Source: Sediminibacterium goheungense (GTDB lineage: Bacteria > Bacteroidota > Bacteroidia > Chitinophagales > Chitinophagaceae). Taken from it: a DNA stretch of 64,000 nt. How positions within the stretch are numbered: the stretch's first letter is position 1; every line of letters starts with the position of its first letter. Positions 44,561 through 53,181 of this stretch are shown here, piece by piece. Made by a program: the position numbers and the translations under genes. The notes under the pieces are model-generated. The model had not been told where the DNA came from. It made no database searches and saw only the letters and a list, made by a program, of their open reading frames with translations. Where the stretch lies: positions 1,054,001 to 1,118,000 of the forward strand of contig NZ_SNWP01000011.1 of assembly GCF_004361915.1 (NCBI RefSeq), read 5' to 3'.

Positions 44561-45502
44561 TTAGGAATAGGAAAAATACAATTGTCCGAATTGTCTGGTA
44601 AAATCATTTAAATGATGTCTTACCTGGTTCAAAAAAGTTTCTAATCCGGTTTCTGCTACGGCAGAAAGATCAGAATACCTTACGTAACTGTTGGTTCTGC
44701 CAAATGATCTTGTGATAGCAGCACTGCCTTCTACCGGATTTGAAAGGGCAATATCGGATAAATACTTATGTGCTCTTTCTAAACCATAATACAATGATCT
44801 TGGAAAATACCTGTCGAAAAGTACCTGTTTGGCAACATTGTAATTGTGTTGTTGATTGCTATAATGTTTCAGATGATGTTCATAACCTGATAATGCAAGA
44901 AGAAGGCTTCTCCAGAAAAGAATATCTTCTTCCTGATTGAGGTCGTAGTTTACTTTCTTGAAGAAATTATGGGTAAATTCAACGGTTAGCAAACACCTTT
45001 CTGTGTATTTACCGAGATTCATATAATTCCAGCCCTGCCCCCTGGGCATGGTACTATCAGTGATACCACAGAACTGGTCGCTTTGATTAATAAATGCATC
45101 AAGTACCAGAATAGCATCATTCCCTGATAGTTTCTCTACAGTTGAAGGATGGTTGATCAAATGATAAATCAGGTTAACTTGTTCCCATACTTCTTTGGTA
45201 ATCTGATCCTGTACCCCTCTGGCATTCTCCCTTGCCCTGGTAAGTATTACCTTCAGTGAATTCTGATTCTGGGTATCCAGTAATAAATATTTCAGTGCTG
45301 CTGCGTTATTTTTTTTAAGAATATTAATTTCGTCGGGAGGTAAAGTGGTAAATATTTCCAATGCGGGCTGCCATGTAATACCACTGGCCTGTACTTTGTC
45401 AAATGAAAGTATATAACTGGTCTTCAGCAGGCGTAAGAGACCATCCGCTCTTTCCATGTATCGTTGAAACCAGTATAGTGAGTCTGCAATTCTACTTAGC
45501 AT
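44561..45502 (-). CDS. Alpha-E domain protein (DUF403)
   Basis: A 313-residue all-helical protein matching the alpha-E family from its first residues (MLSRIADSLYWFQRYMERADGLLRLL). Later conserved parts are REVWEQVNLIYHL-type helices and the segment RGQGWNYMNLGKYTERCLLTVEF. The family's biochemical role is unknown, but it nearly always accompanies a circularly permuted ATP-grasp and a transglutaminase, as here. It ends ten bases before the transglutaminase start. Confidence 0.92.
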   Translation of the reverse strand: MLSRIADSLYWFQRYMERADGLLRLLKTSYILSFDKVQASGITWQPALEIFTTLPPDEINILKKNNAAALKYLLLDTQNQNSLKVILTRARENARGVQDQITKEVWEQVNLIYHLINHPSTVEKLSGNDAILVLDAFINQSDQFCGITDSTMPRGQGWNYMNLGKYTERCLLTVEFTHNFFKKVNYDLNQEEDILFWRSLLLALSGYEHHLKHYSNQQHNYNVAKQVLFDRYFPRSLYYGLERAHKYLSDIALSNPVEGSAAITRSFGRTNSYVRYSDLSAVAETGLETFLNQVRHHLNDFTRQFGQLYFSYS

Positions 45503-45538
45503 ATAATACGTTCAGTTTAAAATCGTAAACATTATTGA

Positions 45539-46999
45539 TCAGTCATTTTCAGGGAGGTCGATTACCCATGTATCTTTACTACCACCACCCTGAGAAGAAT
45601 TTACAACCAAAGAGCCTTCCCGGAGTGCTACTCTTGTAAGCCCTCCCGGAACAATATCAATGCCGTTAGGAGAGCAGAGTGCATAAGGGCGTAGATCAAC
45701 ATGTCTGGCCTGTAATTTTCCGTCGATCAGGCAAGGTACTGTTGATAGCTGTATGATCGGTTGAGCAATAAAATTTCTCGGATTCAACAGTATAGCAGCT
45801 TTTGCTCTTTCCAGTTCTTCGTGAGATGCTTTATTACCCATCACCATACCATAGCCACCTGATTGATTGGTTTCTTTGATTACCATTTTTTCCATATTGA
45901 CAAAAGCATATTCCCGTTCTTCTTCATTTTTCATCTGGTAGGTGGGTACATTGGGTATAATAGGTTCTTCATTCAGGTAATAACGGATCATGGCGGGTAC
46001 ATAGGCATAAACCGCTTTATCATCTGCCACGCCATTACCGAGTGCATTTACAATGGTAACATTTCCTTTTCTGTACGCACTCATTAAACCGGGCACACCC
46101 AATGCGCTATCGGCCCTGAAAACGAGTGGATCTAAGTATTCATCATCGATTCTCCTATAAATTACATCTACCTGTCTTAATCCGCCCGTAGTTTTCATAT
46201 ACACTTTATGATTGTCTACCAGCAGGTCTCTTCCTTCTACCAGCTGAATACCCATTTGACGGGCAAGGAAAGTATGTTCGAAATACGCAGAGTTGTATAC
46301 ACCGGGTGTAAGTAATACAACAGTGGGGTGATCTACTTTCCGCTGCGACATCGCAACAAGATTATCGTGCAGTAAAAGCGGGTAATTATTGATCATGCGT
46401 ACGTTACTGTTGGCAAGCAGATCCGGGAAAAGCCTTTTGGTAACTTCCCTGTTTTCGAGCATATACGATACACCTGAAGGCGTGCGGAGATTATCTTCCA
46501 GTATGTAAAAAGCACCATCTGCCCCTCTGATCAGATCAATACCTGCAATGTGTACATAAATATCATGTGGTACGTCGATGCCAAAAACTTCACGGGTAAA
46601 GTGAGGACAGGAGGCAATTAATGCTGCAGGAATGATGCCATCTTTCAGTATCTGTTGTTCATGATAGATGTCTTTCAGGAATAAATTCAGAGCCTTTAAT
46701 CGCTGTTTGATCCCTGTTTCAATCTGCTCCCATTCTTTGCTGGTGATTACCCGGGGAATAATATCGTAAGGGAAAATCCGCTCAATACCTTCGTTCTCAC
46801 TATAAACGGTAAACGTAATACCCTGACTCATAAAAAGCTCAGCGGCCAGTTTGTCTTTCTGTAAGAGTTCAGGGATACTTAAATTATAAATTTCATGGCA
46901 AACGGAATGGTAAGGGAGCCTTACTTTATCGGCTTCTTTCATCTCATCCCATGAGCCGTAACGGGTAACATAATCTTTAAAAAGCGAATCTCCTTGCAT
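45539..46999 (-). CDS. Circularly permuted ATP-grasp protein
   Basis: A 486-residue ATP-grasp ligase of the circularly permuted type 2 family. Typical blocks are DEMKEADKVRLPYHSVCHE, GIERIFPYDIIPRVITSKEW, IDLIRGADGAFYILEDNLRTPSGVSYMLENRE and DVIYRRIDDEYLDPLVFRADSALG. The C-terminal QSGGYGMVMG nucleotide-binding loop is also present. It is predicted to form an amide bond between an amino acid or amine and a carboxylate. It is the first gene of the trio. The product of the system is not known experimentally. Confidence 0.92.
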   Translation of the reverse strand: MQGDSLFKDYVTRYGSWDEMKEADKVRLPYHSVCHEIYNLSIPELLQKDKLAAELFMSQGITFTVYSENEGIERIFPYDIIPRVITSKEWEQIETGIKQRLKALNLFLKDIYHEQQILKDGIIPAALIASCPHFTREVFGIDVPHDIYVHIAGIDLIRGADGAFYILEDNLRTPSGVSYMLENREVTKRLFPDLLANSNVRMINNYPLLLHDNLVAMSQRKVDHPTVVLLTPGVYNSAYFEHTFLARQMGIQLVEGRDLLVDNHKVYMKTTGGLRQVDVIYRRIDDEYLDPLVFRADSALGVPGLMSAYRKGNVTIVNALGNGVADDKAVYAYVPAMIRYYLNEEPIIPNVPTYQMKNEEEREYAFVNMEKMVIKETNQSGGYGMVMGNKASHEELERAKAAILLNPRNFIAQPIIQLSTVPCLIDGKLQARHVDLRPYALCSPNGIDIVPGGLTRVALREGSLVVNSSQGGGSKDTWVIDLPEND

Positions 47000-47035
47000 A
47001 GGCAGTTGGTTGTATGGTCAGGTACAAACAAAAAA

Positions 47036-47136
47036 GTTGCTGCTCACCGTGGTGAGGTAGCAACCTGTTACAATATACTGAAAGTCACCCTAATAAAAAA
47101 ACAGGATACCTAAGATAATTAGGTATCCTGTTTTTT
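47036..47136. promoter_or_regulatory. Two hairpins in the divergent ATP-grasp / PadR promoter region
   Basis: The first hairpin pairs GTTGCT-G-CTCACC with GGTGAG-GT-AGCAAC (47036-47064). The second is a perfect 12-bp stem, CAGGATACCTAA / TTAGGTATCCTG (47102-47130), flanked by A7 and T6. A TATCTTTA -7-like element (47139-47146) follows directly, so the second palindrome overlaps the -33 zone of the padR promoter. It could be the PadR operator or a bidirectional terminator that stops antisense readthrough. Confidence 0.6.
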
Positions 47137-47150
47137 ATTATCTTTATAGT

Positions 47151-47483
47151 ATGCAGAAGTCGGCTTTGTATAAAGGATGTCTGGAGCCCATTATTCTTCA
47201 GTTGCTAAAGGATAACGGTCGTATGTATGGCTATCAGATTACCCAGAAAGCGCGTGAATTAACCAGGGGACATCTCGATATTACAGAAGGGGCCTTATAC
47301 CCGCTTTTACACAGATTGGAAGAAGCAGGGATACTGGAAACAGAAATTGAATCGGCCGGTAACCGTATGCGTAAGTATTATTCATTAACGAAAGCTGGTA
47401 AGAAACAATCTGTACAATCATTTCAGGAGTTGCAATCTTTTATTGATCATCTTTCATTGATTTTTCAACCCAAAACAGCTTAG
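47151..47483 (+). CDS. PadR-family transcriptional regulator
   Basis: A 110-residue winged-helix repressor. The family pattern is intact: KGCLEPIILQLLKDNGRMYGYQIT, then the wing with ITEGALYPLLHRLEEAGILE and RKYYSLTKAGKKQ. A C-terminal helix serves for dimerisation. A -7-like element ends four bases before the ATG, so the mRNA may be leaderless. A membrane-protein gene follows after two bases, a common PadR arrangement in which the regulator controls its own operon. Confidence 0.93.
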   Translation: MQKSALYKGCLEPIILQLLKDNGRMYGYQITQKARELTRGHLDITEGALYPLLHRLEEAGILETEIESAGNRMRKYYSLTKAGKKQSVQSFQELQSFIDHLSLIFQPKTA

Positions 47484-47485
47484 TT

Positions 47486-48184
47486 ATGTTGACGGATGAA
47501 CAGATTCAGGAGCTCTATGCCTATTGTAAAAGAAAGAATATTCTTTATTATGATATACAGGTAGAAATCGTAGATCATATGGCGAATGCCATTGAGGAAA
47601 AAATGCAAGCTGATACATCCCTTGGTTTTAAGCAGGCATTGGAGCAGGTTCATTTCTCTTTCGGCAGCTTTGGATTGCGTGATATTGTTTCATCCAAAAC
47701 AGCCGCTATGCGTAAGAAATACGGACGTATACAAAGACGCCTTTTTTACGCATATTTTACTTTCCCCAAAATTTTGCTGGCTATAATGTTACTCCTTGGT
47801 GTAATAACTGTTGATCGCTTTTTACCCGAACCTTTTTTAGCCGGAACAGTCATTTTTATAGCAATCATTGCGCTTATTCAACTCATTCGTGTTGAAAGGG
47901 AAAGATCGGTTTTTCGGAAAAGCTATCAGAAAAAATTACTGATGACTGACCGGCAATTTTTCGATTTTAGTTTTTATTATCTGATGGTGATTCTTCAGAT
48001 AGTAACAGGTTTATTCAAAAATCCACTTGATTCATGGGTAGGTAAAGAACTTAGGGGAGATATTGAACTTTATGGGTTAACTGTGATTCTTATTCTTTAT
48101 ATCATCAATTCTCTGGTAAAATTGGCCATGCTGCAAGATGTACATAAGGAGGCAAGAGATAAATATCCGGCTGCATTTGCCTGA
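47486..48184 (+). CDS. PadR-linked membrane protein
   Basis: A 232-residue protein with a soluble helical N-terminal domain (about 1-85: EQIQELYAYCKRKNILYYDIQVEIVDHMANAIEE). This resembles the DUF1700/DUF1129-like cytoplasmic domains of PadR-associated membrane proteins. Four hydrophobic segments follow (about 93-110, 117-135, 155-175 and 192-212). It starts two bases after the padR stop. Function is unknown; such pairs often respond to envelope stress. Confidence 0.72.
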   Translation: MLTDEQIQELYAYCKRKNILYYDIQVEIVDHMANAIEEKMQADTSLGFKQALEQVHFSFGSFGLRDIVSSKTAAMRKKYGRIQRRLFYAYFTFPKILLAIMLLLGVITVDRFLPEPFLAGTVIFIAIIALIQLIRVERERSVFRKSYQKKLLMTDRQFFDFSFYYLMVILQIVTGLFKNPLDSWVGKELRGDIELYGLTVILILYIINSLVKLAMLQDVHKEARDKYPAAFA

Positions 48185-48189
48185 TAAAG

Positions 48190-48238
48190 TAAGCCACAGA
48201 TACACAGATTATTTTCTAATCTGTGTATCTGTGGCTTA
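48190..48238. terminator. 22-bp perfect palindrome of the AGCCAC family
   Basis: TAAGCCACAGATACACAG... (48190-48211) and its exact reverse complement (48217-48238) flank a TTTTC loop. It lies between the convergent PadR-linked gene and aspS, and nearly matches the arms of the hairpins at 52077 and 62899. Confidence 0.78.
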
Positions 48239-48250
48239 GATAAGTATGTC

Positions 48251-50080
48251 TTAGTTTTTTAGATCCAGCTTAATCTGCAACTCGTCAAACTGCTGCTGAT
48301 CAATAGTGCTTGGCGCATCTAACATAACATCTCTTCCACTGTTGTTTTTGGGGAAGGCGATAAAATCACGGATACTTTCGCTACCACCCAATATAGCACA
48401 AAGCCTATCGAATCCATAAGCGATACCTCCATGTGGTGGTGCCCCATATTCAAAAGCACCCAGTAAGAAACCAAATTTGTGTTGTGCCTCTTCTTCACTC
48501 ATGCCGAGAGCGGCAAACATTTTCTCCTGCAACTCACGCTGGTAAATACGGATTGAACCTCCGCCAATTTCATTACCATTCAATACCATATCATAGGCAT
48601 TGGCTTTGATATTGGAATAAGGATGTTCCAGGTATTTTTCCGCATTTTCAATCACGGGATTATTATTGATCATCGTGTCTATCTGATCGGGTTTGGGCGA
48701 TGTAAACGGATGGTGACGCGCTACCCATCTGTTACCCTCTTCATCATATTCAAACAATGGGAAATCCAATACCCATAATAATTTAAACTCATCATCTTTT
48801 CTCAGTCCCAATCTTCTTCCCATTTCAAGACGGAGTTCACTTGTTGCTTTTCTGGTTCTTTCTTCTCTGCCTGCTAAAATCAGTACAAGGTCACCTGCCT
48901 TGGCACCTGCAGCATCGGCAATGGCTTTGAGTTTATCTTCTGAATAAAACTTATCAACGCTGCTCTTATAAGTGCCGTCGGTATTGCATTTAATGTATAC
49001 CAGTCCCTGCATACCGATCTGCGGACGCTTTACCCACTCAGTGAGTTCATCAGTTTGCTTGCGTGTATATTCACTGCAACCGGGTGCTGCAATAGCGAGT
49101 ACGGTTTCAGCATTATCAAACACGCCAAAACCCGCACCGTTAATCAGTTCGCCAGTAGCATGTATTTTGCCGCCTTTCAGGAAAGCTGATTTCAGGTTGG
49201 CAATCTGCATGCCAAAGCGGATATCCGGTTTATCGTTGCCGTAGATCCACATGGCGTCTTCCCAGCTCATGCGTTCTACTTTTTCGGAATAGTCAATATT
49301 TTTTACATCCTTGAAAATGCGTTTCACCATGCCTTCAAACATATTCAGGATATCTTCCTGCTCTACAAATGCCATTTCACAGTCGATCTGTGTAAACTCC
49401 GGCTGACGATCGGCACGCAGGTCCTCATCGCGGAAACATTTTACAACCTGATAATATCGGTCGTATCCACTTACCATCAGTAACTGCTTGAAAGTTTGTG
49501 GCGATTGTGGTAAGGCATAAAACTGTCCCGGGTTCATTCGTGAAGGAACAACGAAATCTCTGGCTCCTTCCGGTGTAGATTTAATCAGGAAGGGGGTTTC
49601 TATGTCCATGAAATGATTTTCATGTAAATAGTTACGCGCTGATCTGTTAACAGCATAACGCAGTTCGAGATTTTTGCGGATAGCATTTCTGCGCAGGTCG
49701 AGAAAACGATATTTCATACGGAGGTCATCACCGCCATCTGTATCATCCTGGATAGTGAAAGGTGGAACCGCAGATTTATTGAGTATGGTAAAACTGCTGA
49801 TATGAATTTCAATATCGCCTGTGGGTATGTTTGGATTTTTATTACTTCTCTCTGCAACAGTACCTATGGCCTGTAATACAAATTCACGACCCAGTGGCTG
49901 TGCATCTAATGCAGTATTTAATTCTTCACCAAATAATAATTGTGTAATACCATAACGGTCACGCAGGTCAACGAAAGTAATGGCACCGAATTTACGAACG
50001 GTTTGTACCCAGCCGGCCAGGGTTACATTTTTACCGGCATCACTGGCCCTTAATTCTCCACAAGTGTGTGTACGGAACAT
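48251..50080 (-). CDS. aspS: Aspartyl-tRNA synthetase
   Basis: A 609-residue class IIb synthetase. The N-terminal OB-fold anticodon-binding domain (about 1-110) contains [24 protein letters not shown]. Motif 2 is [21 protein letters not shown] (about 215), and motif 3 is [16 protein letters not shown] near the C-terminus. The GAD insertion domain between them makes this the bacterial form. It could be discriminating or not; the presence of gatCAB cannot be judged from this window. Confidence 0.97.
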   Translation of the reverse strand: MFRTHTCGELRASDAGKNVTLAGWVQTVRKFGAITFVDLRDRYGITQLLFGEELNTALDAQPLGREFVLQAIGTVAERSNKNPNIPTGDIEIHISSFTILNKSAVPPFTIQDDTDGGDDLRMKYRFLDLRRNAIRKNLELRYAVNRSARNYLHENHFMDIETPFLIKSTPEGARDFVVPSRMNPGQFYALPQSPQTFKQLLMVSGYDRYYQVVKCFRDEDLRADRQPEFTQIDCEMAFVEQEDILNMFEGMVKRIFKDVKNIDYSEKVERMSWEDAMWIYGNDKPDIRFGMQIANLKSAFLKGGKIHATGELINGAGFGVFDNAETVLAIAAPGCSEYTRKQTDELTEWVKRPQIGMQGLVYIKCNTDGTYKSSVDKFYSEDKLKAIADAAGAKAGDLVLILAGREERTRKATSELRLEMGRRLGLRKDDEFKLLWVLDFPLFEYDEEGNRWVARHHPFTSPKPDQIDTMINNNPVIENAEKYLEHPYSNIKANAYDMVLNGNEIGGGSIRIYQRELQEKMFAALGMSEEEAQHKFGFLLGAFEYGAPPHGGIAYGFDRLCAILGGSESIRDFIAFPKNNSGRDVMLDAPSTIDQQQFDELQIKLDLKN

Positions 50081-50226
50081 ACGAAATCTTTGATTTTTTG
50101 ATTTTTGATCTCTGATTTGAAAAATCTGTTGTAGGGCATCTGTTTTCAGCTCATTGAAACAGAATAGCTCACTGAATCAGGGTGCGAATATACTCTAAAA
50201 GCTTCAAGCATCTGAAGGGGCGGGGC

Positions 50227-50256
50227 TTGAAAAGCTGGCAATTTATCCCATCTTTG
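50227..50256 (+). promoter_or_regulatory. Promoter of the MFS gene, probably leaderless
   Basis: TTG (50227-50229) and CATCTTTG (50249-50256) are spaced by 19 bases, a good match to the Bacteroidota promoter with one mismatch in the -7 box. The ATG begins four bases after the box, so transcription probably starts at or next to the start codon. Confidence 0.6.
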
Positions 50257-50260
50257 TGTT

Positions 50261-51406
50261 ATGCAGGCAACCAAATCACCAAAGGCCCATCGGTTAGCGG
50301 TGGCAGTTTTCTTTTTTATGGCTGGTTTATGCTTTGCCAGTTGGGCAAGCCGGATTCCCGATATCAAATTAAAGCTTGGCTTGAGTGATGCCGGACTGGG
50401 TGCTGTTTTATTCGCACTACCTATTGGGTTGATGCTAAGCCTGCCACTTTCTGGCTGGGCAGTTACCCGCTTCAGCAGTAAAACCATGGTAACCATTGCA
50501 GCCGTGGGCTATCCTTTAATGCTGGTATTGATCGGAACAGTAAGTGCCACCTGGCAATTGGCAGCTGTCTTATTCTGTTTTGGTGTTTTTGGTAATCTTT
50601 ATAATATTTCAGCCAATACACAGGCAGTAGGTGTTGAATCATTGTACCAACGGTCTGTTATGGCCACATTTCATGGTATCTGGAGTCTGGCCGGATTTTC
50701 AGGTGCCGCCATCGGAACCTTTCTGATAGCCCAGGGTATTGAACCCCTGCATCATTTTTTGCTGATCTGTATTGTATCTCTGGTAGTGGTTTTACTGGCA
50801 CAGGGCTATATACTTCCCAATGATAAACAACCTGAACAAAAGCAACCCTTATTTGCCAAACCCGATGCTGCCATTCTGAAACTCGGGTTAATTGCTTTTG
50901 GATGTCTGGTTTGCGAAGGTACCATGTTCGACTGGAGTGGTGTATACTTTCAGAAGGTAGTGGGAGCTCCTAAAGAAATGGTGACACTGGGATATACCGT
51001 TTTTATGGCTACTATGGCCACAGGTAGGTTTTTAGGCGACAGGCTGGTAACACGTTTCGGCATACAGAGAATGTTACAGATAAGTGGAATTATTATCAGC
51101 AGCGGTCTGGCAGTAGCCGTTCTGTTCCCAACAATCGAATTGGCTACGGCAGGATTCTTTCTGGTAGGGCTTGGCGTATCATCTGTTGTACCGTTGGTAT
51201 ATAGTGCAGCGGGTAAATCAAAAACCATGTCGCCTGGTGTAGCACTGGCAGCAGTGTCTACCATTGGTTTCCTGGGTTTTTTAATCGGGCCGCCACTCAT
51301 TGGCTTTATCGCTGAATTATCAGGATTGCGCTGGTCATTCACCATAATTGCCATCATCGGTTTTTCTACTACCATTATGGCTACGCTTATGAAATGGGAA
51401 AGATGA
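50261..51406 (+). CDS. MFS transporter, FucP/YbjJ-like
   Basis: A 381-residue carrier with about twelve membrane helices. ASWASRIPDIKLKLGLSDAGLGAVLFALPIG near the N-terminus is characteristic of the YbjJ-like branch of the major facilitator superfamily. The central MATGRFLGDRLVTRFG loop is the repeated motif A of the second half. The substrate is unknown. No neighbouring metabolic gene suggests one. Confidence 0.87.
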   Translation: MQATKSPKAHRLAVAVFFFMAGLCFASWASRIPDIKLKLGLSDAGLGAVLFALPIGLMLSLPLSGWAVTRFSSKTMVTIAAVGYPLMLVLIGTVSATWQLAAVLFCFGVFGNLYNISANTQAVGVESLYQRSVMATFHGIWSLAGFSGAAIGTFLIAQGIEPLHHFLLICIVSLVVVLLAQGYILPNDKQPEQKQPLFAKPDAAILKLGLIAFGCLVCEGTMFDWSGVYFQKVVGAPKEMVTLGYTVFMATMATGRFLGDRLVTRFGIQRMLQISGIIISSGLAVAVLFPTIELATAGFFLVGLGVSSVVPLVYSAAGKSKTMSPGVALAAVSTIGFLGFLIGPPLIGFIAELSGLRWSFTIIAIIGFSTTIMATLMKWER

Positions 51407-51631
51407 TTTTTACCTCCCGTCTTCTTATTCTCCCTGCTAAAAAAGCTTTATAAAATAGTGCTTCACTAATTTTTTAACCGTTACTAACAGGAAGAAAGGG
51501 AGAAAGGAAATTTAGGAGGAGACGTTAAATAAAATCTAAAAGCATCTGAAATAGCATACAAAACAATTTTTGGTAAAAGAATTGGATTACAAAAGGAGTA
51601 ACTCAGTTCTTAACCCTGAAAATGACATTGT

Positions 51632-52078
51632 ATGAAAAGATGGTTACTCTTTACCACACTTATTATTTTTCTTTCTTCCTGCACAAAAGGAGTGATAGAT
51701 GTTACGCCGAGATCTGTTTCCGGAACATGGGTGGTGGCTGATGCATCGCGCAGCGATGGGTTTGGCTGGCAATATTTCCGCTCAGGTCTGGAAAATGGTG
51801 TTTTTGATTTTTACAGAGATGGCAGTGCGGAATACGATGATGGCTATAACCTGATGAGGGGTTCATGGCGCATTGTTACGGTGATCGGTGGTTATTACGA
51901 TCAGTACGGTAATTATTATGATCGTTCACACGATGTATGGGAAGTGAACGTCTACGATCGATCTACCCGTGCATCAGTAGATATGTATTTTGATGATATC
52001 GCTGTTTATAGTAACAGGATTGTAGCCACGAATTATGATGGACGTTTTATCAACCGTTATACATTCAGGCGATTATAA
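51632..52078 (+). CDS. Hypothetical lipoprotein
   Basis: A 148-residue protein with a lipoprotein signal peptide (lipobox LSSC, Cys at 17). The mature part is rich in Tyr, Asp and Gly, with a repeated beta pattern (SGTWVVADASRSDGFGW, GSWRIVTVIGGYYDQYG). It resembles small lipocalin-like domains that open with SGTW, but the match is weak. It ends exactly where a 21-bp palindrome begins. Confidence 0.75.
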   Translation: MKRWLLFTTLIIFLSSCTKGVIDVTPRSVSGTWVVADASRSDGFGWQYFRSGLENGVFDFYRDGSAEYDDGYNLMRGSWRIVTVIGGYYDQYGNYYDRSHDVWEVNVYDRSTRASVDMYFDDIAVYSNRIVATNYDGRFINRYTFRRL

Positions 52079-52127
52079 TCATCTGTGCATCTGTGGCTAA
52101 TTCTTTGCCACAGATGCACAGATGATT
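52077..52127. terminator. 21-bp perfect palindrome of the AGCCAC family
   Basis: The arm 52077-52097 (AATCATCTGTGCATCTGTGG...) is repeated in exact reverse complement at 52107-52127 with a 9-base loop. It overlaps the stop codon of the lipoprotein gene and faces the proposed small gene on the minus strand. Confidence 0.78.
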
Positions 52128-52163
52128 TTTAGGGAGGAATGGGATGCATTGTTTTTTTCACTT

Positions 52164-52307
52164 TTATTTTCTCACAGCATGGATAACTGATGCTGAAATG
52201 ATACCCTTTTTAAGGGATAATGAACGTTGTTTTCTGGGTTGTTTAGGGTTGCCAAGAAAGAGTAACAATAAAGCCGTTCCGGCAATCGCCACTACAAATG
52301 GTTTCAT
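52164..52307 (-). CDS. Proposed 47-residue membrane-anchored small protein
   Basis: The minus strand reads ATG at 52307 to TAA at 52164 in one frame of 48 codons. The product starts MKPFVVAIAGTALLLLFLG, a single hydrophobic segment, and continues as a strongly basic tail (NPKQPRKQRSLSLKKG) ending IHAVRK. The layout (short N-terminal anchor, cationic cytoplasmic tail) is typical of real small membrane proteins. Its stop faces a terminator-like palindrome, as at the other convergent junctions here. No homologue was recognised. A 63-codon frame on the plus strand over the same bases is rejected. Confidence 0.5.
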   Translation of the reverse strand: MKPFVVAIAGTALLLLFLGNPKQPRKQRSLSLKKGIISASVIHAVRK

Positions 52308-52724
52308 GTTAAGTTATGGTTGTGTTGTTGTTTGAAAATGGGTATACGAATTCCCTTACCGTCGCCGACGGCACCATTGGGTACTGAGAAAAGGGTATAA
52401 GCCGATAGCTGCAGCTAATGCTTACATCACATTCATCAATGTTCTTTTCCGGAAATGGTGAACGGGAAAATTTAGCGTATATGAACTTCTGGTGGTTTCA
52501 CGCGCTGACGAAAACGGGCGAACAGAAATTCAATGTGGTGGTTCATATTACATGGGAGCGAGGCTCCGTTTACTTTGAAGACATAAAGGTATAAGAGCGG
52601 AAAACACCACCATATAAAAACAGGGATAAGCGGGACTTGCGCCACTACAAACGGTAAAGTACCTGTGATGAACGGTAAAATAAGTGCGTCGGCGGCAAAA
52701 TAGCTTGTTCAGCGGGAGTATTTG
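52308..52724. other. Intergenic stretch without a recognised gene
   Basis: No credible frame or RNA gene was recognised. A short GC-rich hairpin (CCGTCGCCGACGG, about 52360) is present. Several GGTGGTT and CCACCA words occur in opposite senses (about 52488-52545 and 52601). It may be the leader region of the small gene on the minus strand. Confidence 0.35.
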
Positions 52725-53129
52725 CTACATGGTTTCATTTTCTTCCTTATGCTTAGGCCGCCAGATCAGGTAGTAAAAAGCCAGTACCAGCACACCGATA
52801 CCAAAAGGAATTAATGCCAGGTGCTTGTAAGTGTATTCGCCCCACACAATTTTTTCATCGAAGCCTAGAAATTCACTGATCATCCAGTAAGAGTTGGCAC
52901 TGATCCATACGGCAATGGCAATATTGTGGCACAACTCAGACATCATTTTTCGTGTGCGCCAACTGATTAATAAAGCAATACTTAAAGTGGGTACAATCAT
53001 GGTAATGCCGAGTATTTTAAAACCCAGACACCAGGCGATATCTTTAAATAGCCAGAAAACAATATGCAGGTTTTCCATTTTTCTGTATTGCAACGGAATG
53101 CTGTAGTGCTGTTTGGTAGGGTTTGACAT
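52725..53129 (-). CDS. Hypothetical four-TM membrane protein
   Basis: A 134-residue membrane protein with about four hydrophobic segments and the aromatic motif NSYWMISEFLGFDEKIVWGEY. It resembles small uncharacterised Bacteroidota membrane proteins but no named family is recognised. The start at 53129 (MSNPTKQHYS) is preferred to an in-frame Met at 53162. It lies downstream of the flavoprotein at 53182 on the same strand and may be co-transcribed. Confidence 0.65.
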   Translation of the reverse strand: MSNPTKQHYSIPLQYRKMENLHIVFWLFKDIAWCLGFKILGITMIVPTLSIALLISWRTRKMMSELCHNIAIAVWISANSYWMISEFLGFDEKIVWGEYTYKHLALIPFGIGVLVLAFYYLIWRPKHKEENETM

Positions 53130-53181
53130 GTAGCAATAGTGGTAAGTGACGAATAACTGCAATATTAATTTTTTTCAGTAC

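Noticed and set aside
52144..52335. 63-codon plus-strand frame starting MHCFFHFYF
   Set aside because: It is antisense to the more convincing 47-residue minus-strand frame and has a Cys/Phe-rich composition typical of shadow frames.
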